Source: an uncultured Opitutales bacterium
GTDB lineage: Bacteria; Verrucomicrobiota; Verrucomicrobiia; Opitutales; Intestinicryptomonadaceae
Assembly: GCA_944389315.1 (NCBI GenBank)
Contig: CALXLX010000009.1
Location: 1-41,714, forward strand
Reading direction: 5' to 3'
DNA: 41,714 bases
Shown here: positions 34,737-41,714 of the stretch, in pieces
Position numbering within the stretch: position 1 is the first letter of the stretch
How the letters are laid out: every line of letters begins with the position of its first letter
Position numbers and translations under genes: made by a program
The notes under the pieces: generated by a model
The model's input: the letters and a program-made list of their open reading frames with translations, nothing else
Database searches by the model: none
Told to the model about the DNA's origin: nothing

Positions 34737-35348
34737 TCAGCGCAGATTCATTGCGAAAAGCTGCAGCGTATGCATTTTTTGCGCGCCGCCGAGGGCGACC
34801 GACGGCCAGTCTAACACAAGCTCCGCGCCTGCGAGTTTTGAAAACCCTATTTTCTCGCAAAGGCCGACCACGTCCCTGAAGTTTTCCGGCCTGCCGAAAT
34901 CGTCCTTTGAATTTACCAGGCACATAAGCGACAAAGTCTTGAAGTTTCCCTCTATCGCCTGTTTTTTTGCGGCCTCAAAGAACCTGGGAAAAAGCCCGCG
35001 CCCCCTGTATGCTTTTCTTAGGACCATGTCTCCCAAATAGAAACTTTCGCCCGCATTAAGCCCGGATTTTTCAAAAGCGTCCTTCAGATAGCCGGGCTCG
35101 GCGGACATGGGGCCGCAAGTCAGCATGCCCGCAAGCGTGTCTCCGTCGAAAAGGGCGAATACCCGCCCGAAGTCGGACGATAAATATGCCCCCAGATAGG
35201 CGCGCTCGTCTGAAATATCGCCCTCGTACAGATACGGATACTCCCTGAAAACCTCCATTCTAAGACGGGCGAAATCGTCGAGGAAGGGCAATCCTTCGGC
35301 GCCGCGTAGGGAGTGCATTTGCAGGGGTTCTTCTTTCCATATTAACAT
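34737..35348 (-). CDS. GNAT-family N-acetyltransferase
   Basis: Acetyl-CoA-dependent N-acyltransferase of 203 residues. The acetyl-CoA pyrophosphate loop is seen as VLRKAYRGRGLFPRFFEAAKK (RxxGxG/A class, R-G-R-G-L), after strand FYLGDMVL. The preceding region FARLRMEVFREYPYLYEGD and following SLMCLVNSKDDFGRPENF, FRDVVGLCEKIGF match a GNAT group with unknown substrate seen in many bacteria. It has no neighbour on its strand and converges on DUF4405. The C-terminal tail ends LQLFAMNLR. Confidence 0.85.
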   Translation of the reverse strand: MLIWKEEPLQMHSLRGAEGLPFLDDFARLRMEVFREYPYLYEGDISDERAYLGAYLSSDFGRVFALFDGDTLAGMLTCGPMSAEPGYLKDAFEKSGLNAGESFYLGDMVLRKAYRGRGLFPRFFEAAKKQAIEGNFKTLSLMCLVNSKDDFGRPENFRDVVGLCEKIGFSKLAGAELVLDWPSVALGGAQKMHTLQLFAMNLR

Positions 35349-35471
35349 GCCTTTTGCTTATATCCGACAAGCGCGCCCCTTTTCAACAAAGTAATGGACG
35401 AAAAAACTACCCCAAGGCCGTGCGGCATTCTTGCGCGCAGGCAAATTCAGGCTCCGAAAGTATACCCCCGC

Positions 35472-35516
35472 GCTACAAAATTGTAGCACGGCTTACCTTG
35501 CGGCTACAAAAATGGC
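35472..35516. promoter_or_regulatory. Tandem dyad-symmetric sites upstream of the sigma-54 promoter
   Basis: Site 1 (35472-35487) is GCTACAA-AA-TTGTAGC, a near-perfect palindrome. Site 2 (35503-35516) repeats its left part, GCTACAAAAATGGC, with a weaker right half. Their centres are 31 bases apart, close to three helical turns, so both face the same side. They lie 90-135 bases upstream of the -24/-12 elements, a normal distance for bacterial enhancers. Whether NtrC or another regulator binds is unknown; the sequence is not the enteric NtrC consensus. Confidence 0.5.
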
Positions 35517-35606
35517 AAAAAACATATCCTTAGCGCGGCAGAGAGGAAATGGGCAAAAAATGCGCAACTGTCTTTAAATAAGCCACAAGAAAAATAAAAA
35601 CCGGCC

Positions 35607-35622
35607 TGGCACGCATAGTGCT
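35607..35622 (+). promoter_or_regulatory. Sigma-54-type (-24/-12) promoter of glnK-amtB
   Basis: TGGCACG (35607-35613), 4 bases, GTGCT (35618-35622). The GG (35608-35609) and GC (35620-35621) are 10 bases apart as required; only the first T of TTGCT differs. Predicted start of transcription is near 35632, 22 bases before the glnK ATG. Confidence 0.75.
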
Positions 35623-35653
35623 AATTGTTGTGAGTCCTAACAAGAACACGACA

Positions 35654-35995
35654 ATGAAACTGATAATAGCATACATCAAACCGGAGCAGCTTCCGTCTGT
35701 GACGGACGAGCTGGTAAAGAACCAGGTCTACAGAATGTCTGTGACCAACGCGCTGGGCTGCGGCAGGCAAAAGGGCTATACCGAGAACTATCGCGGCAAC
35801 GAGATAGAAGTCAGGCTTCTGAAGAAAGTCAGGCTCGAGATTGCCGTAAACGACGAGTTTCTCGACATAACCGTAAAGTCCATAATAAAGGGCGCCCAGA
35901 CAGACACCATTGGCGACGGGAAAATCTTCGTCATGGATCTGCAGGAATGCATAAGGATAAGAACGGAAGAACACGGCGCCGCGGCCATAGGCTAA
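35654..35995 (+). CDS. glnK: PII-family nitrogen regulatory protein with Ile at position 51
   Basis: Trimeric signal protein that senses 2-oxoglutarate and ATP/ADP and gates ammonium uptake through AmtB (family knowledge). From the ATG at 35654 it has 113 residues, normal length. Conserved blocks are present: [17 protein letters not shown] (T-loop entry), [24 protein letters not shown] (ATP-binding region) and IRIRTEEHG (C-terminal RxR). By E. coli numbering, residue 51, the tyrosine that is uridylylated or adenylylated, is Ile here (NEIEVRLL), and the cyanobacterial phospho-Ser site is Asn49. Control by covalent T-loop modification is therefore unlikely. It is followed 30 bases later by amtB. 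Confidence 0.93.
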   Translation: MKLIIAYIKPEQLPSVTDELVKNQVYRMSVTNALGCGRQKGYTENYRGNEIEVRLLKKVRLEIAVNDEFLDITVKSIIKGAQTDTIGDGKIFVMDLQECIRIRTEEHGAAAIG

Positions 35996-36025
35996 ACGCG
36001 GGCGAAAAAAATTGGAAATACTCTT

Positions 36026-37372
36026 ATGAATAAAAAAATAATTCTATCTATTTTGGCACTGGGCGCCGCCGGGGCGCTGTGCGCGGCGGAAAACGGCGCA
36101 GAAAGCGCATCTGCAGCCGCCCAAGCCGCGAAAACCAGCGAGGAGATGTTTACAATAAACAATATCTGGATATTAATAAGCGCATTCCTGGTATTTGCGA
36201 TGCACCCGGGTTTTGCCCTGCTGGAAAGCGGACTGTCCCGCTCCAAGAACTGCGTGAACATACTGTCGAAAAATCTGCTGACCGTGGCGATAGGGCTTAT
36301 CGGCTACTGCCTGATAGGCTTCAGCCTGATGTATCCGGGCGAGGCATGGCTGGCTGGCGGCAAGATACTGGGATTTGCGGGGCTCGGCATAGCGAACAAC
36401 ACCGATCCGGCCACGCAGGCGATAACCTACAACGGAGGCCTGTACAGCTACTTTACGGACTTCCTCTTTCAGGGAATGTTCGCGGCCACCTGCGCTACGA
36501 TAGTCTCTGGAGCCGTAGCCGGCAGGACAAAGTTGTCCGCCTACCTTGTATTCACGGCCTTATATGCGACTTTCGTCTATACCGTGATAGGCTCGTGGGG
36601 CTGGGGCGGCGGCTGGCTGGCGGAAATCGGCTTCCACGATCTTGCGGGCTCAACCTTCGTTCACAGCGTTGGCGGCTGGGCGGCTCTCATAGGGGCCATA
36701 GCCGTAGGCCCGAGGCTCGGGAAATTTGCCCACGGAAAGAGCCATGCGATACTCGGGCACAATATGACGAGCGCAACCCTCGGGGTGTTCCTGCTTTGGT
36801 TCGGCTGGTTCGGATTCAACGGCGGCAGCGTATTTAGCGCAGACCCCGTAATGGTTCCGTACGTCTGCACAACAACGGGCCTGGCGGCCGCCGCAGGAAT
36901 ACTCGCGGCGATGGCCACGTCGTGGATAACCCAACGCAAGCCCGACCTCTCCATGATGCTAAACGGCTGCCTGGCGGGCTTGGTCGGCATAACGGCAGGC
37001 GCGGACTGCGTTAGCATAAGCTCCTCGATAATAATAGGGGCAATAGCGGGCATTGCGGTTGTGTTTGCGGTCTACTTCTTCGACAGAATGCGCATAGACG
37101 ACCCCGTCGGCGCCCTCTCGGTACACCTGGTCTGCGGCGTATGGGGAACTCTGGCGGTCGGGATATTCTCGGCGGAATACTCCTTCCTGACGCAGCTTAT
37201 AGGGGTTGCGGCCGTGGCGGCGGCAAGCCTGGCATGCTCGCTGGCGATATTCTACGGCCTGAAACTGACCATAGGGCTGCGGGTATCGGACCGCGAACAA
37301 GAGATAGGCCTGGACGTATCGGAGCACGGCTCGGAAGCCTACCACGGATTCCAAATCTTCAACACCCTGTAA
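36026..37372 (+). CDS. amtB: Ammonium transporter Amt
   Basis: Trimeric membrane channel for ammonium/ammonia. The 448 residues start with a signal peptide (MNKKIILSILALGAAGALCA, cleavage near residue 20) and then about eleven helices. Family signatures are FAMHPGFALLESGLSR (helix I), FLFQGMFAATCATIVSGAVAGR, GSTFVHSVGGWAALIGA (first pore His) and LVCGVWGTLAVG with SVHLVCG (second pore His). The C-terminal cytoplasmic tail includes GLDVSEHGSEAYHGF, needed for PII docking. The gene pair glnK-amtB is one of the most conserved bacterial pairs. A strong terminator follows the gene. Confidence 0.97.
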   Translation: MNKKIILSILALGAAGALCAAENGAESASAAAQAAKTSEEMFTINNIWILISAFLVFAMHPGFALLESGLSRSKNCVNILSKNLLTVAIGLIGYCLIGFSLMYPGEAWLAGGKILGFAGLGIANNTDPATQAITYNGGLYSYFTDFLFQGMFAATCATIVSGAVAGRTKLSAYLVFTALYATFVYTVIGSWGWGGGWLAEIGFHDLAGSTFVHSVGGWAALIGAIAVGPRLGKFAHGKSHAILGHNMTSATLGVFLLWFGWFGFNGGSVFSADPVMVPYVCTTTGLAAAAGILAAMATSWITQRKPDLSMMLNGCLAGLVGITAGADCVSISSSIIIGAIAGIAVVFAVYFFDRMRIDDPVGALSVHLVCGVWGTLAVGIFSAEYSFLTQLIGVAAVAAASLACSLAIFYGLKLTIGLRVSDREQEIGLDVSEHGSEAYHGFQIFNTL

Positions 37373-37389
37373 AATGTTAAGATAAGCGC

Positions 37390-37424
37390 AAAACGGAAAG
37401 GCGCGCCCGGCGCGCCCCGTTTTT
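37390..37424 (+). terminator. Intrinsic terminator between amtB and the porin gene
   Basis: AAAACGG (37390-37396) pairs with CCGTTTT ending at 37423; an inner stem GCGCGC/GCGCGC (37401-37406, 37410-37415) closes a small loop, and a fifth T follows. This could separate amtB from the porin or attenuate read-through. Confidence 0.65.
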
Positions 37425-37528
37425 GCTCGACAAACCGGTAAATAGAACATAGTCCGACTCATTTAAATTTTTCGGGCGAACTGCACACGGTACGCCCGCA
37501 ATAAAAAACACACAACAAACACACAAAG

Positions 37529-38395
37529 ATGAACAAGAAAGTAACAGCAATTTTGGCGGCCGTAGCGGCTATGCCGATATTGTCAATAGCGGCCGAAAAC
37601 GCCGGAAACGTCTCGGCCCCCGCGTCAACATTGGCAGACACCAAGGCGGCGGAAACCCTCGTGCAGGCGGTTCCCGAGCTCGAGAATCTGAGCATGAGCC
37701 TGACGCTCGGCTTCGAGACGGAATACGTCTTCAGGGGCATACAGTGCGCGGCGCAGTCGTTCCAACCCGACCTGAACGTATCCTACGATCTCGGCGGCGG
37801 GTTTTCGATAGTCGGCGACATCTGGAGCAACGCCCCCGTCAAGAATAAGGACAACGACAACGAGATAGACCTCTACGCGGGGCTTGAATATTCCTACGAG
37901 ATGCTCACCGTCAACGCAGGATACGTGTACTACTGGTACCCCCGCCACGGGGCGGACTCCCTCAACCACAGCAACGAGGCGCAGTTTACCGCTGAGATAG
38001 ACACTTCAAAGTGGCTCGGCCAGTTCAACATTACGCCGTCTGTCGGCTACTTCTACGACTTCGACTACGAGTGCAACACAGTGGAGGCAGCCCTGTCCTA
38101 CAGCGCGCCCATATCCAAGTGGCTCATAGGCGACGAGTACCTTAGCCTCGACACCTCCGTTTACTACGGATACTGCTTCTACGGCAACGTCGACGCGGTC
38201 GACGGGGACGACATGGTTGGCAAGGAATCCTACGGCTACGGATACTTCGGCGTAAGCAGCGACCTGGTATTGCAGGTTACGGATTTCTGCGCCGTATCCG
38301 TCGGCATACGCTACACACACAGCAATGCCGGGGCCCTCGCCGACGGCAAGGAGGAGCAGCTCTGGATGGGCTCTTCCGTAAGCTTCGGCTTCTAA
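37529..38395 (+). CDS. TorF-like (Gcw_chp) outer-membrane porin
   Basis: Predicted beta-barrel of 288 residues with a signal peptide (MNKKVTAILAAVAAMPILSIAA). The mature part begins with LTLGFETEYVFRGIQ, the FRGI motif of the TIGR02001/Gcw_chp family, and then alternates strands rich in aromatic and polar residues (DLYAGLEYSYEMLTVNAGYVYYWY). It ends in a C-terminal Phe (SVSFGF), the outer-membrane insertion signature. In proteobacteria the same family often stands next to glnK-amtB; the same order here suggests an outer-membrane pore for small nitrogen compounds. The pore function has not been shown from this sequence. A terminator separates it from amtB, so it may have its own promoter. Confidence 0.82.
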   Translation: MNKKVTAILAAVAAMPILSIAAENAGNVSAPASTLADTKAAETLVQAVPELENLSMSLTLGFETEYVFRGIQCAAQSFQPDLNVSYDLGGGFSIVGDIWSNAPVKNKDNDNEIDLYAGLEYSYEMLTVNAGYVYYWYPRHGADSLNHSNEAQFTAEIDTSKWLGQFNITPSVGYFYDFDYECNTVEAALSYSAPISKWLIGDEYLSLDTSVYYGYCFYGNVDAVDGDDMVGKESYGYGYFGVSSDLVLQVTDFCAVSVGIRYTHSNAGALADGKEEQLWMGSSVSFGF

Positions 38396-38747
38396 TAGCA
38401 AGAGATTATTTGCGAACGGACGCGGAGCGGCTGCAGGCCTTCCGCGTTTTTTATTTGCCCGGGGGAAAGGCAAACATCTGCAGGTTTGCGCGAACCCATG
38501 CGCAGACTCCCCGCGGTGGCGGCATGTAGAAGGCTGCTCCTCAGCGACATGAAGACAAGCCTGCGCGCGCCATGCGTCCAAAGCCCGCAAGCCACCATAC
38601 AGGCATATAAAAACGCCTCCGGAAAAATGTTTTCTTTCGCAAGCCGCGCGCGGAAAGGCGGCTTGGGGGAAAGCGCGTCATGGAAGATTTGCTCATGTAA
38701 AAATTGGTTTGATTAGTTTTTGGGGCCTGTCAAAATTCGGATCTGAT
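38396..38747. other. Intergenic region between porin and lipoprotein genes
   Basis: Contains the porin terminator and then about 290 bases with no supported gene. A small hairpin (GCAAAC/GTTTGC, 38470-38475 and 38484-38489) is visible. The reading frame 38486-38716 has no start signals or family features. Confidence 0.5.
38420..38452 (+). terminator. Intrinsic terminator of the porin gene
   Basis: Stem ACGCGGA (38420-38426) and TCCGCGT (38441-38447) with a 14-base loop, then TTTTTAT. Begins 24 bases after the stop. Confidence 0.8.
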
Positions 38748-40571
38748 ATGACTAAAAAATTATCCCTATGCGTTTTGGCGGTTGCGTGTCTTTTCGGATG
38801 CGGAAAGAGCGACGTGGAAATGGCAAACGAGAAATACGTTCGGGCCTCGGAGAAGGTGGTTAGGGCCGCCGAAGCGTTCGACGCGGCTGACTATGCGAAG
38901 GCTCTGGAGCTTTGCACGTCCGCCCGGGGCGACATATCGGAGATTTTATCCAAATACCAGGAGACATCCATCGCGCTTGAGATAGTCAAGAACGCCTCTA
39001 TAAACGTGGGGCCGTGCTCGCTTAAGGATCTTCGCGAGCGGGTGATTCCGCAGCTTGAGGAGCTCTCCTCGGCGGAGCTTAGGCCCCTGGCACTGCCTTG
39101 GGCGGTGGCGCTCAATCTGCCGGCCGCGGAGAGGGACACGGCGCTGGCCAACCTGGCGATACTTACCCTGTACCTCGACCGCACCACCAAGGCGCTTGCA
39201 GACAGGGGGCTAAAACCGGCGTTGAATCTGACGCTGGAGGATCGTTCCGCGGCGGTTACCAAGATACTGACAAAGATATCCTCCGCAGAGCTTAAGCACA
39301 AGGTCTCCGGCATGAAAAACGCGCTCATGGCCGAGGAGAACAAAGCCTACGCGCTAAAAAGAACCGCCATGGAGCAGGAGCTTAAGTCCGAGAGGAAGAT
39401 GCGCACAAACGAGATAAAGGCCACCTCTAAGATAGTCCTCGGAGGAGAGCGCCAGAACGCGGGGAAGGCGCCCTTGACAGAGCAGACTCTGCGCCAGGCG
39501 GGCCTGTGGGCGAAGATGGTGCCCTACGATCTGAAAGCGTCCGCATCGCTTTTGGACACGGCGCAGAAGTCGGATTTTTCGGACGAGGCTCTGCGGGCAA
39601 AATTCCTTGAGATTCTCGACACGGCGGTATCGTCCGCGAACAAGATAAACGTTCCAAAGTCCAAGACCGAGGCGCTCGCGAACATAGCGAAAGCCAAGGC
39701 ATACGCGGGCGGGAACGACTCCGCCATAGCGCTGGCAGGAAATCTGCCCGACGCAACGGCGGGCAACGAGATAATAGCCCTCTCGGTTTCCGAACTGATA
39801 AAGAAGGGCGATCTAATGCACGCCCTGGCCGCGGCATACAAGCTTCCTGACGGCCCGGCAAAGTACTCTTTCCTGTACAGGATATCCGTTGAGCTTGCGA
39901 AGAAAAATATGCTGGCCGAGGCCCGCGGGATAGTCTCGTCGTTCAAGGACAAGCCCATGCGCGACTCCTGCATGATAGCCTTGCTATGTTCGTCGAAAAA
40001 CCAGGACATAAAACAGATAATTGAGACGCTCAAGCAGGTAGACTCCAAAAACCTCACGCACAATACGGTAAAGATGCTCTCAAACATAATAGCCCCCGTA
40101 TCGGATTCATACTCCACGGAGCAGGGAGAGCTTGCCGCGGGGGTGGCGTCTATAGCCGGGGTTCTGGGCAAGGCCGACAAGGCGCTCGGGGACGTTTGGC
40201 TGGAGCGCGCAAAGGAGCTGGCCCTGCAGATAAAAGACCCGAAGGACTTTTCCATGGCCCTCAAGACGGCATGCGAAAATTTGGTTGCGATGGGGCGCGC
40301 CCCGGAGGCGTATTCGCTGATGCAGAAATGCGCCTTCAGGATAAACGATCCGGCCATATTTGACTCGGTCTGCGAGACGGGGCTTTTCATGGCGCTGTCT
40401 GGGCATAAGGAGGAGGCGGCAAAAACCTTCGAGCTTGCCGGAGGGCTGTGCAACAGCCTTGGAGACGGCAGCGGCGCGAGGGCTGCCATGCTGTCTTGGT
40501 ATATTGCGCTCTCCGGAATGGAACCGCAAAAGGCGGCAAAGTCCCTAAAGGCATTCTTGCCCGCTTTTTAA
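38748..40571 (+). CDS. Lipoprotein with helical repeats; function unknown
   Basis: I do not recognise the family. From the ATG at 38748 there are 607 residues with a type II signal peptide (MTKKLSLCVLAVACLFGC; lipobox LFGC, Cys18). The rest is nearly all alpha-helical. A region near residues 20-60 has Ala-rich helices resembling tetratricopeptide or SEL1-like packing (EKYVRASEKVVRAAEAFDAA). A basic central stretch follows, then repeated Ala/Leu helices such as AIALAGNLPDATAGN and MHALAAAYKLPDG. It is predicted to be anchored to the outer membrane on the periplasmic side. The C-terminal part (ETGLFMALSGHKEEAAKTFELAGG) again resembles TPR units. The nearest neighbours do not suggest a function. 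Confidence 0.72.
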   Translation: MTKKLSLCVLAVACLFGCGKSDVEMANEKYVRASEKVVRAAEAFDAADYAKALELCTSARGDISEILSKYQETSIALEIVKNASINVGPCSLKDLRERVIPQLEELSSAELRPLALPWAVALNLPAAERDTALANLAILTLYLDRTTKALADRGLKPALNLTLEDRSAAVTKILTKISSAELKHKVSGMKNALMAEENKAYALKRTAMEQELKSERKMRTNEIKATSKIVLGGERQNAGKAPLTEQTLRQAGLWAKMVPYDLKASASLLDTAQKSDFSDEALRAKFLEILDTAVSSANKINVPKSKTEALANIAKAKAYAGGNDSAIALAGNLPDATAGNEIIALSVSELIKKGDLMHALAAAYKLPDGPAKYSFLYRISVELAKKNMLAEARGIVSSFKDKPMRDSCMIALLCSSKNQDIKQIIETLKQVDSKNLTHNTVKMLSNIIAPVSDSYSTEQGELAAGVASIAGVLGKADKALGDVWLERAKELALQIKDPKDFSMALKTACENLVAMGRAPEAYSLMQKCAFRINDPAIFDSVCETGLFMALSGHKEEAAKTFELAGGLCNSLGDGSGARAAMLSWYIALSGMEPQKAAKSLKAFLPAF

Positions 40572-40598
40572 GCCAAAGAGCTTTGAGACATAAATAAG

Positions 40599-40643
40599 AA
40601 GCGGCATTTTTGGTCGGACGAAAGACAACCGGGAATGCCGCTT
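40599..40643. repeat. Perfect 10-base inverted repeat after the lipoprotein gene
   Basis: AAGCGGCATT (40599-40608) and AATGCCGCTT (40634-40643) enclose 25 bases. It lies 28 bases after the stop. There is no T-run after the right arm on the plus strand, but a stem this long may end or stabilise the mRNA. Confidence 0.45.
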
Positions 40644-40719
40644 GTCATTGTTCGCGGGAAAGGCGCATATTAAAATCCATATAATATCAAAATAGTCCAA
40701 AAAATTAGGCTTTCATGCA

Positions 40720-40748
40720 TTGATTTTTCGGACAAATTTAGTTATAGT
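40720..40748 (+). promoter_or_regulatory. Sigma-70-type promoter before the oxidoreductase gene
   Basis: TTGATT (40720-40725), 17-base spacer, TATAGT (40743-40748). The expected start near 40755 gives a leader of about 90 bases ahead of the ATG at 40844. Confidence 0.5.
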
Positions 40749-40843
40749 GGGATTGTATCTCCAATAACGGGGATATTGCGGGGTAGTTTCTTTTGGACAG
40801 AATCTATTATTGAATTATAAAAAATCTATAAGAGGGAGCTTAT

Positions 40844-41714
40844 ATGCAAAGAAGAAGTTTTGTAAAGGCGGCTGCGGCCGCGTCGATATTGGCGAGCCTG
40901 CCCAGGTATTCAATGGCGGCGGCAAAAGGGTCCGATGTAATAAAGGTTGGGCTGATAGGCTGCGGAAGCCGGGGAACGGGCGCTATGCGCAACATGATAG
41001 ACGCCGACCAGAACATCCAGGTTGTCGCCTTGGCGGATCTTTTTGCCGACAAGATCGCCTCAAGCAAGACTCTTATAAAAAAGACCTGCGCGAAGTATGC
41101 GGATAAGGACATATTCAAGGTTGCCCCGGAGACGGAGTTTGTGGGGTTTGACGCGTACGAGAAGCTCCTTGCAATACCTGAGATAGACGTGGTTATACTC
41201 GCCACGCCCCCCGTATTCAGGCCGGCATTCATAGAGGCGGCCCTCAAGGCGGGCAAGCACATATTCGCCGAGAAGCCCGCCGCAATAGACGCGGTGGGCG
41301 CGAGGAAGGTCAGGGAGGAGCTCATCCCGCTGGCGAACGAGAAGAAGCTGTGCGTGGTCTGCGGCACCCAGACAAGGTATTTCGAAGCCTACCAGGACAT
41401 CATAAACAGGATACGCGACGGCCAGATAGGCGAGATTACCGCCGCGCAGGTTTTGCGCTACGAACCCATGTATCTGGAGGGCTGGATGCAGAAGGAATGC
41501 GCGGATATGGACCCGAATCTGCTGGACTTCCAGCTGCGCAACTGGCTGGCATTCCGCTGGACGAGCGGAGACCAGTATGTAGAGCAACACATACACAATC
41601 TCGACATCATTCTCTGGGGGCTGGGAGACATAGAGCCAGTAGACGTCATAGGCCGCGGCGGAAGGGCGGGAAACCTGAACAACCCGCGCCAGGGGGACCG
41701 TTTCAGCAATATGG
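40844..41714 (+). CDS. Gfo/Idh/MocA-family oxidoreductase with Tat signal (3' end outside window)
   Basis: NAD(P)-dependent oxidoreductase, often acting on sugars; the open frame continues to the window end, 290 codons seen. The N terminus has a twin-arginine signal (MQRRSFVKAAAAASILASL), which implies export of the folded protein. The Rossmann loop follows as KVGLIGCGSRGTGAM, then an acidic VVALADLF and the hallmark EKP motif in IFAEKPAAIDAVG. The C-terminal substrate domain begins around FEAYQDIINRI and includes HIHNLDIILWGLGDIEPV. AGAGGGAG just upstream of the ATG is a good Shine-Dalgarno. Such Tat-exported members are typical of PVC and Bacteroidota. Substrate unknown. Confidence 0.92.
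   Translation, partial: MQRRSFVKAAAAASILASLPRYSMAAAKGSDVIKVGLIGCGSRGTGAMRNMIDADQNIQVVALADLFADKIASSKTLIKKTCAKYADKDIFKVAPETEFVGFDAYEKLLAIPEIDVVILATPPVFRPAFIEAALKAGKHIFAEKPAAIDAVGARKVREELIPLANEKKLCVVCGTQTRYFEAYQDIINRIRDGQIGEITAAQVLRYEPMYLEGWMQKECADMDPNLLDFQLRNWLAFRWTSGDQYVEQHIHNLDIILWGLGDIEPVDVIGRGGRAGNLNNPRQGDRFSNM

Larger units (their letters stand above)
35349..35653. other. Divergent intergenic region with glnK control elements
   Basis: About 305 bases between the GNAT start (minus) and glnK (plus). It holds two related dyads at 35472-35516 and a sigma-54-type promoter at 35607-35622, described separately. No gene is seen here. Confidence 0.7.

Noticed and set aside
38486..38716. A 76-codon plus-strand frame before the lipoprotein gene
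   Set aside because: Arg/Ala/Ser-rich product without start signals or recognisable fold; probably chance.

Overview
The window reads as a chromosomal, mostly housekeeping segment from a Gram-negative bacterium, most likely of the PVC group (Verrucomicrobiota or a near relative such as Lentisphaerota/Kiritimatiellota). The pointers are an Agl23-like glycosyltransferase, a bacterial SET-domain protein, a NamZ/DUF1343 protein, a Gfo/Idh/MocA oxidoreductase with a Tat signal, outer-membrane features (lipoproteins, AsmA-like protein, porin) and very frequent use of AUA for isoleucine. The phylum is an inference from gene content. I saw no tRNA, rRNA, CRISPR array, phage gene or insertion sequence.

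Layout. 116-10011 (+): dsbD-like thiol:disulfide interchange gene, lysA-like decarboxylase, YbgC-type thioesterase, Agl23-like membrane glycosyltransferase, large AsmA-like protein, panB and a SET-domain methyltransferase, several joined by 4-base overlaps. 10304-12843 (+): a rubredoxin domain fused to a ThDP-dependent enzyme, then a TrhA/hemolysin III membrane protein. 12996-13847 (-): patatin-like lipase, divergent from a HAD phosphatase and pflA (13912-15315, +). 15430-23048 (-): DegT-type aminotransferase, an acidic single-pass membrane protein, a carboxyltransferase without biotin domain, a Prc/CtpA protease and a rhomboid protease. 23268-31675 (-): a dense ten-gene run, in transcription order DUF2062 protein, namZ, RsuA-type pseudouridine synthase, ribB(X), ribH, nusB, ftsY, aroB, tatD, tcdA. 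32229-34572 (+): WhiG/FliA-type sigma factor, STAS anti-anti-sigma protein, DUF4405 membrane protein. 34737-35348 (-): GNAT acetyltransferase. 35654-38395 (+): nitrogen module glnK-amtB-TorF-like porin. 38748 onward (+): a helical-repeat lipoprotein and the 5' part of a Tat-exported oxidoreductase cut by the window end.

Points of interest. (i) The nitrogen module has a near-consensus sigma-54 promoter and two related dyads one above the other about 31 bases apart upstream, like an NtrC enhancer, yet its PII protein has Ile at position 51 instead of the modified Tyr. (ii) The riboflavin DHBP synthase carries a degenerate GTP cyclohydrolase II tail that lost all three zinc cysteines (RibBX type). 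(iii) The rubredoxin-ThDP enzyme is an unusual redox fusion. (iv) Several first genes (dsbD, HAD, STAS, trhA) lack a Shine-Dalgarno and have -10-like boxes only 5-7 bases before the ATG, suggesting leaderless mRNAs. No single clear-cut new defence or biosynthetic system is visible; these are the best leads.
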